This document shows positions 7,593-12,235 of a DNA stretch of 12,235 bases, one piece after another (the first letter of the stretch is position 1; each line of letters begins with the position of its first letter). The stretch spans positions 1 to 12,235 of the forward strand of contig DBQZ01000113.1 in the NCBI GenBank assembly GCA_002305435.1, in the 5' to 3' direction. A model generated the notes under the pieces. That model was given only the letters and a program-made list of their open reading frames with translations, searched no databases and was not told the origin of the DNA. The position numbers and the translations under genes are program-made. Source of the DNA: Clostridiales bacterium UBA1381. GTDB lineage: Bacteria > Bacillota > Clostridia > UBA1381.

Positions 7593-10160
7593 ATGAAGGA
7601 CAATTTTGAAGAAACAGCTGCAAAAAAAGAAACCGGCTCAAATATCGTTATTTCGGATCCGGATCGGGCGTTAAAAAGCTTGCCTATTATTATCGGGATA
7701 GGCGCTTCTGCGGGCGGACTTGAAGCGCTGCAACAGTTTTTCGGCTGTATGCCGGGAAATAGTGGATTAAGTTTTGTAGTTGTCCAGCATCTTTCCCCGG
7801 ATTACAAAAGTCTTATGGCTGATATTCTCGGCAAGCATACAGATATGAGAGTCGTGCAGGCGGAGAATGAAATGATGATTGAACCCAATACAGTATATCT
7901 TATTCCGCCAAAGAATAACATGACGCTCCATAACGGAAAACTTATACTGACGGAATATGTACATGGAATATTAAACCATCCCATAGATATATTTTTCACT
8001 TCACTGGCAGAAGAACGCAAGGAGCGTTCGGCTGCTGTTGTGCTTTCGGGTACGGGTACGGATGGTACCAAGGGCATAAAAGCGATAAAAGAACACGGCG
8101 GTCTTGTTATCGTACAAAATCCGGCTACAGCAAAGTTTGACGGCATGCCTAAGAGCGCAATCAGTACTGGAATAGTGGACTGGATACTTTCGCCTAAGGA
8201 GATAGCGGATGAGATACTTAATTTCTCAAATTACCCGACAATCTTTAAATCGCACGAAACGGAGGGATTTTTCTCAGATGAAGAGATATTCTCTCATATC
8301 TACGGCGTATTGAAAAAAGTCAGCAATATAGATTTTACTAATTATAAACGTACTACGGTATTAAGGCGCATAGAACGGCGTATGGTTGTCAACCACAGTG
8401 CGAGTTTTCAGGATTATGCCCACTGGCTGGACAATAATGTTGAAGAAGTAAAGATTTTGGTTAGGGAAATACTTATTGGAGTGACGAACTTTTTCCGCGA
8501 TGCCTCGGCGTTTGAGCAGCTAAAGCAAAGCACTATACGTCCGTTGGTAGAAAAGGCAAAGGAAAATGAGTCGATTCGTGTGTGGAGTGCGGGCTGTTCT
8601 ACAGGTGAAGAGGCATATTCCATAGCGATACTGTTCCAGGAGGTAATGGAAGAGCTGCATATGGAAAGAGATGTCAAAATATTTGCTACGGATGTTGATG
8701 TTTCTGCTATTGAAAAGGCAGGTAAAGGCGTTTTCACCGAAAGTATCCTTGACGATGTTTCTTCGGAGCGACTTGCAAAGTATTTCACCAAGAAAAATGA
8801 TCTATATTACATATCGAAAACTATACGTAGAATGATAATATTTGCACCGCATAATATGCTCTCAGATCCGCCGTTTGGCAAGCTTGATTTGATAAGCTGC
8901 CGCAACGTTATGATATATTTCCAGCCAGTACTGCAAAGAGGGCTGTTTGCCATTTTCCATTCTGCCCTAAAAAATGGCGGTTACCTGTTTTTGGGGAAAA
9001 GTGAAACAGCAAATGAATGTGCAAATGTATTCCGCCCGTATCGTGGAGCGGAGAAAATATATATACATAAGGGCGGCGCAAAAATGGATAATTGGACTCC
9101 GGCACAGTACAATGTGCCCAATATCCAACCTACGCTAACAAAAACAAACTCAATAAGCGAGCATAACAATATGAATTATTCACTTGAAAATATATACACA
9201 CAGTATCTGGAGAGATTTCTTCCGCCATCGGTAGTTATTGATGATAGAAATAATGTAATACATTTCTTTGGAAATTATGCTGACTATCTGTCTATAGCTC
9301 CCGGGAAGGCTACGTTTAACGTATTCAGTATGTTGAATAAGGACATTGGACTGGCAGCCTCGACTGCATTAAATCGGTGCAGGGTAGAGCATACCTCTGT
9401 GACATATACAGGAATATCTGTAGACACTCCCAGCGGAATTAAAAATATAGATCTGATAGTTGAACCAATAAAATGGGAACACCATGAGGATTGTGAGCTG
9501 GTAGTTATGATGTTCGTTGAAAAAAGAAACATCGAAACTGACGGTGTAAAGGAAAAGTACGATATTGATGCTACTGCTGCCAGAAGGATAGACGATCTTG
9601 AACAAGAGCTGCATGAATCGCAGAATGATTTAAAATCGACTATAGGTGAGCTTGAAACCGTGAACGAAGAGCTGCAGGCAGCAAATGAAGAATTGCTGAC
9701 AGCAAATGAAGAGCTGCAGAGTTCCAATGAAGAGCTGCAATCGGTAAATGAAGAGTTATATACTGTTAATGCTGAATATCAGCAGAAGCTTGACGAGCTG
9801 ACGATAATGACAAACGACCTTTCAAATTTCCTCTCATCTACGATGATAGGTATTTTGTTTGTGGACGGTAATTTGAACATACGTAAATTTACCGAGTACA
9901 TAGGTCGTGAATTTCAGTTGATGGAACCGGATATAGGGCGGTCTATACAGATATTCGCCCATAGTTTTCCCGAAGAGGATATTGTATCCGATGCAAACAG
10001 TGTGCTAAAGACGCTTGTTCCAATTGACCGTGAAGTTACGGCGATGAACGGGCGTTATTACACGCTTAGGATAGCTCCGTATCGTACAACTGAAAATCGC
10101 ATAAAGGGCTTGGTTATAACGATAATTGACAGCCTGGGAGGCAACGGCAAAAATGGATAA
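7593..10160 (+). CDS. CheB-CheR fusion with PAS domains and heptad coiled coil, no receiver or kinase
   Basis: An 855-residue fusion of a protein-glutamate methylesterase and a SAM-dependent glutamate methyltransferase, activities that in chemotaxis remove and add methyl groups on receptors. The CheB part (residues 30-205) keeps Ser39 in GASAGG, His66 in QHLSP and Asp157 in GTGTDG. The CheR part (228-495) has a basic helix (TVLRRIERRM), SAM motif SAGCSTGEE (332-340) and LISCRNVMIYF. A PAS-like region (530-645), a coiled coil (660-740) with repeated NEEL heptads and a final PAS (742-850) follow. Many family members carry on into a histidine kinase; this one stops after the PAS. There is also no N-terminal receiver domain, so it is not controlled like classical CheB. 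GGAGGA (7580-7585) inside the end of the preceding gene serves as ribosome binding site, pointing to translational coupling. With no receptor nearby, the methylation target is unknown. Confidence 0.93.
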   Translation: MKDNFEETAAKKETGSNIVISDPDRALKSLPIIIGIGASAGGLEALQQFFGCMPGNSGLSFVVVQHLSPDYKSLMADILGKHTDMRVVQAENEMMIEPNTVYLIPPKNNMTLHNGKLILTEYVHGILNHPIDIFFTSLAEERKERSAAVVLSGTGTDGTKGIKAIKEHGGLVIVQNPATAKFDGMPKSAISTGIVDWILSPKEIADEILNFSNYPTIFKSHETEGFFSDEEIFSHIYGVLKKVSNIDFTNYKRTTVLRRIERRMVVNHSASFQDYAHWLDNNVEEVKILVREILIGVTNFFRDASAFEQLKQSTIRPLVEKAKENESIRVWSAGCSTGEEAYSIAILFQEVMEELHMERDVKIFATDVDVSAIEKAGKGVFTESILDDVSSERLAKYFTKKNDLYYISKTIRRMIIFAPHNMLSDPPFGKLDLISCRNVMIYFQPVLQRGLFAIFHSALKNGGYLFLGKSETANECANVFRPYRGAEKIYIHKGGAKMDNWTPAQYNVPNIQPTLTKTNSISEHNNMNYSLENIYTQYLERFLPPSVVIDDRNNVIHFFGNYADYLSIAPGKATFNVFSMLNKDIGLAASTALNRCRVEHTSVTYTGISVDTPSGIKNIDLIVEPIKWEHHEDCELVVMMFVEKRNIETDGVKEKYDIDATAARRIDDLEQELHESQNDLKSTIGELETVNEELQAANEELLTANEELQSSNEELQSVNEELYTVNAEYQQKLDELTIMTNDLSNFLSSTMIGILFVDGNLNIRKFTEYIGREFQLMEPDIGRSIQIFAHSFPEEDIVSDANSVLKTLVPIDREVTAMNGRYYTLRIAPYRTTENRIKGLVITIIDSLGGNGKNG
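9663..9788 (+). repeat. 21-bp in-frame tandem repeats encoding coiled-coil heptads
   Basis: Six consecutive 21-bp units start at 9663, 9684, 9705, 9726, 9747 and 9768. Five encode NEEL plus three residues and the last NAEYQQK. They form the hydrophobic ladder of the coiled coil in the CheB-CheR protein (residues 691-732). Such NEELQ heptads are common in this family, so the repeat reflects protein structure; the near-identical codons could allow unit gain or loss by slippage. Confidence 0.9.
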
Positions 10161-10206
10161 ACACTTTAGTTTTTAGCATAATAATTTGTTTGAGGAGTAT
10201 ATTGCT

Positions 10207-11463
10207 GTGAATAAGACAGAAACATTTCCAGATGGAACAGTGATAGATGAATGGTTTTATGATATAAATATCCCAAAGCTGTCCGAGTTTAAAAGACAGT
10301 ATGTACTGACGCAGTACGGTATTTTTGATGATGGAAAGCTTTACACAAAAGAGATACAGTCGCTGATAGACAGGGTAGCGGAGGAGGGAGGCGGAGTTAT
10401 CGTTGTTCCTCCGGGAGTATACTGTACAGGGGCGCTGTTTTTCCGGCATGGAGTAAACCTTTATATATCAGAAGGCGGTACACTAAAAGGAAGCGATGAC
10501 GTAAGCGACTATCCTCTTATGCAGACGAGAATGGAAGGTGAAACCTGTTTGTATTTTTCCGCCCTTATAAATGCGGACGGTATAGATGGGTTTACGATTT
10601 TTGGCAGCGGCACAATAGATGGCAACGGTCTGAGGTCATGGAAAGCATTTTGGCTCAGGCAGAAATGGAATCCCGACTGCACGAACAAGGACGAGCAGCG
10701 TCCGAGACTTATTTATATGTCCAATTGCAGTAATGTGCTTATTGCAGGCGTCAATTTGCAAAATTCGCACTACTGGACGACGCATATTTATAAATGCGAC
10801 CATGTTAAATATCTCGGATGCCGTATATTTTCACCTGTTTCCCCGGTTAAGGCGCCGAGTACCGATGCTATAGATATAGATGTCTGTACCGATGTTCTTA
10901 TAAAGGATTGCTATATGGAGGTAAATGATGATTCTGTTGTGTTAAAGGGCGGCAAAGGGCCGTGGGCAGACGAGATGCCGGAAAACGGTTCCAACGAAAG
11001 AATAATAATCGAGGATTGTACGTACGGTTTTTGCCACGGTTGCCTGACTTGCGGGTCGGAGTCCGTTCATAACAGGAATATTATATTCAGGCGCAGCAGG
11101 GTACTTGACAGTATGAACTTTTTATGGCTGAAAATGCGTCCTGATACTCCTCAGCTGTATGAATATATCACAGTCGAGGATATAGAGGGGAAAGTCCGGA
11201 GCTTTATAAATATCAATCCGTGGACGCAGTTTTACGACCTTAAGGATCGCACGGACAGGCCTCTGTCATATGCTGGGCATATTACGGTTAAAAATTGTAG
11301 CTTTGAATGTGATGCGTACTTTGATGTTAAAACTGATGAAAGCCAGTACGTTTTATCGGATTTTGTTCTGGAAAATCTGCGGATAAAGGCGAAAAGGAAC
11401 GGTTTTTATGAGGGGGCAATACACAACGCAACGGTCAGAGATGTAGAAGTGGACTGTGAGTGA
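10207..11463 (+). CDS. Glycoside hydrolase family 28 (polygalacturonase-like) enzyme, predicted intracellular
   Basis: A 418-residue right-handed beta-helix protein of the pectinase family. The frame can be read from a TTG at 10186, but GTG 10207 is chosen because GAGGAG (10192-10197) sits 9 nt upstream; no nearby ATG exists. GH28 landmarks: STDAIDID (D220, D223, D225) where NTDGxD is usual, NDD with D241-D242, His277 in FCHGCLTCGSES, and LWLKMRPD with K309 where RxK is usual. The three acidic residues and the histidine are kept, so hydrolysis of galacturonide or a related uronide is plausible, but the altered -1 site residues make the substrate uncertain. There is no signal peptide, so it probably acts on imported oligosaccharides in the cytoplasm. 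It starts 46 nt after the CheB-CheR gene with no visible terminator or good promoter between, so co-transcription is possible. No transporter or other sugar gene adjoins it. Confidence 0.88.
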   Translation: MNKTETFPDGTVIDEWFYDINIPKLSEFKRQYVLTQYGIFDDGKLYTKEIQSLIDRVAEEGGGVIVVPPGVYCTGALFFRHGVNLYISEGGTLKGSDDVSDYPLMQTRMEGETCLYFSALINADGIDGFTIFGSGTIDGNGLRSWKAFWLRQKWNPDCTNKDEQRPRLIYMSNCSNVLIAGVNLQNSHYWTTHIYKCDHVKYLGCRIFSPVSPVKAPSTDAIDIDVCTDVLIKDCYMEVNDDSVVLKGGKGPWADEMPENGSNERIIIEDCTYGFCHGCLTCGSESVHNRNIIFRRSRVLDSMNFLWLKMRPDTPQLYEYITVEDIEGKVRSFININPWTQFYDLKDRTDRPLSYAGHITVKNCSFECDAYFDVKTDESQYVLSDFVLENLRIKAKRNGFYEGAIHNATVRDVEVDCE

Positions 11464-11480
11464 TGAAACACATATTTAAG

Positions 11481-11513
11481 CAAAGGCGTACAGGGAACTG
11501 TGCGCTTTGTTTT
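11481..11513 (+). terminator. Rho-independent terminator after the GH28 gene
   Basis: The arms 11481-11493 and 11498-11509 pair with one bulged G and one G-U pair around a GGAA (GNRA) tetraloop, and TTTT follows (11510-11513). It lies 17 nt past the stop codon and ends the upstream transcription unit. Confidence 0.8.
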
Positions 11514-11554
11514 ATGGCGTTTGTGGGGAAAATACGTTAAATTCAACAGGTATA

Positions 11555-11606
11555 TTTCCTACAATTTTCCTATGTTTTTGCAATAATACTCTTGACGAAT
11601 AGGAAA
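11555..11606. promoter_or_regulatory. Candidate operator: three TTTCCTA sites around the suf promoter
   Basis: TTTCCTA occurs at 11555-11561 and again at 11566-11572, exactly 11 bp apart (about one helical turn). An inverted copy, TAGGAAA (11600-11606), lies inside the promoter spacer. The second and third copies extend to a perfect 9-bp inverted repeat, TTTTCCTAT (11565-11573) and ATAGGAAAA (11599-11607). Such spacing would suit a repressor that loops or covers the -35 box. No known consensus is recognised, and A/T-rich DNA makes chance matches likelier. Confidence 0.4.
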
Positions 11607-11620
11607 AAAACGTATATAAT
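11592..11620 (+). promoter_or_regulatory. sigma-A promoter of the SufC-like gene
   Basis: TTGACG (11592-11597), a 17-bp spacer, and TATAAT (11615-11620). Transcription would start near 11627, leaving a leader of about 85 nt before the start at 11712. It is the only good promoter between the GH28 terminator and the ATPase gene. Confidence 0.82.
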
Positions 11621-11657
11621 ATAATAGGCTTGGGTTATTATATAGATAAAGTGTGAT

Positions 11658-11696
11658 TATATACGAACTATACAGGCGGGTTTGGCCAAGTATATA
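11658..11696 (+). repeat. Inverted repeat in the leader of the SufC-like gene
   Basis: TATATAC (11658-11664) and GTATATA (11690-11696) are perfect complements 25 nt apart, with an inner GGC/GCC pairing possibility (11675-11677, 11685-11687) and a TTGGCCAA palindrome (11682-11689). The right arm ends 1 nt before the AAGGAG ribosome binding site (11698-11703), so a folded leader or a bound protein could affect translation. Function is unproven. Confidence 0.35.
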
Positions 11697-11711
11697 GAAG
11701 GAGATGAGAGT

Positions 11712-12235
11712 ATGCTTGATGTAAAAAATCTTGCATTTAAAGTACAGGAAAATGACAGGGAGCGTTACATCCTCGATCACGTCAGCTTCAGCGTGAACAG
11801 CGGTGAAACGCTTATAATCACCGGCCCCAACGGCAGCGGCAAATCAACGCTTGCCAAGGTTTTAATGGGGCTTGAGCCGTCCACGGCAGGCAGTATTTTC
11901 CTTGACGGCGAAGACATAACGAACTGCTCCATAGATGAGAGGGCAAGAAAGGGAATAGGGTACGCTTTTCAGCAGCCGCCCCGCTTTAAGGGGATGACAG
12001 TGTACCGGCTGATAGAGCTTTCTGCCGGACGGGAAATGGATGAGGATGAATGCTGCGGGATTTTGGCAAAGGTCGGCCTTTGCGCTAAAGAATATCTTAA
12101 CCGTGAAATAGATTCAACATTATCAGGCGGCGAGATGAAGAGGCTTGAAATAGCGACTGTATTGGCAAAAAAGCATAAGGTGTGCATATTTGACGAACCG
12201 GAAGCCGGTATTGACCTTTGGAGCTTTTCCATGCT
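11712..12235 (+). CDS. sufC: SufC/SmsC-like ABC ATPase of Fe-S cluster assembly (5' part, runs off the window)
   Basis: The first 174 codons of a cytoplasmic ABC ATPase. Visible parts: Walker A GPNGSGKST (residues 38-46, K44), Q-loop in YAFQQPP, signature LSGGE (137-141) and Walker B VCIFDEPEAGID (D161, E162). The short insert after the Q-loop and the tail EPEAGIDLWSFSM resemble SufC-type ATPases, in particular the small Clostridia/archaea type that pairs with a single SufB/SufD-like scaffold (SMS system), rather than a solute importer. The start is set by AAGGAG (11698-11703) 8 nt upstream. It has its own promoter and possible operators, as expected for regulated Fe-S assembly. The partner gene should lie immediately downstream, outside the window. 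The ATPase call is certain; the Suf/Sms assignment is likely but rests on motif resemblance. Confidence 0.8.
   Translation, partial: MLDVKNLAFKVQENDRERYILDHVSFSVNSGETLIITGPNGSGKSTLAKVLMGLEPSTAGSIFLDGEDITNCSIDERARKGIGYAFQQPPRFKGMTVYRLIELSAGREMDEDECCGILAKVGLCAKEYLNREIDSTLSGGEMKRLEIATVLAKKHKVCIFDEPEAGIDLWSFSM

Noticed and set aside
9284..9727. Minus-strand serine-rich open frame with repeated SSSF-like units
   Set aside because: It is the antisense shadow of the NEEL heptad repeats in the CheB-CheR gene.
9663..9788. Short tandem repeats as a CRISPR or minisatellite
   Set aside because: The 21-bp units are contiguous, in frame and encode coiled-coil heptads typical of this protein family; there are no spacers.
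10161..10206. Independent promoter for the GH28 gene
   Set aside because: CATAAT-like sequence is present but no -35 box lies at acceptable spacing.

Overview
The window looks like chromosomal DNA of an anaerobic low-to-moderate GC Gram-positive bacterium, most likely a gut-type Clostridia (Oscillospiraceae/Ruminococcaceae-like). This rests on protein content (oxygen-sensitive pyruvate formate-lyase with its activase, a c-di-GMP hydrolase-type protein, a SufC/SmsC-type ATPase, a pectinase-family enzyme), strong AGGAGG-type ribosome binding sites, and three near-consensus sigma-A promoters, each with a 17-bp spacer. No taxon name can be proven from the sequence alone. All real genes are on the + strand.

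Region 1 (1-3432) is a pyruvate formate-lyase operon: consensus promoter, then the PFL catalytic core (188-2290), then a separate 78-residue protein that is the C-terminal glycyl radical domain of PFL (2314-2550), a GC-rich intergenic hairpin, PFL-activating enzyme pflA (2622-3362), and a terminator. The striking point is that PFL is split into two independently translated genes: the cysteine pair is on one polypeptide and the glycyl radical residue is on another. The activase would have to install the radical on the small subunit, which must then dock into the core.

Region 2 (3433-10160) is a signalling pair under its own promoter: a 1342-residue protein with three degenerate GGDEF domains, PAS and GAF-like sensory domains and an apparently intact EAL phosphodiesterase domain, followed 3 nt later by a CheB-CheR-coiled coil-PAS protein. 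No chemoreceptor, CheA or CheY is visible. A GH28 (polygalacturonase-family) enzyme without signal peptide (10207-11463) follows 46 nt later with no visible terminator between, so it may be read through from the signalling genes. A GNRA-loop terminator closes the unit.

Region 3 (11514-12235) has a promoter surrounded by TTTCCTA repeats and a leader with an inverted repeat, then the start of a SufC/SmsC-like ABC ATPase of Fe-S cluster assembly that runs off the window. There is no RNA gene, CRISPR array, insertion sequence or phage gene that I can support, and no stretch above 300 bases lacks a gene.
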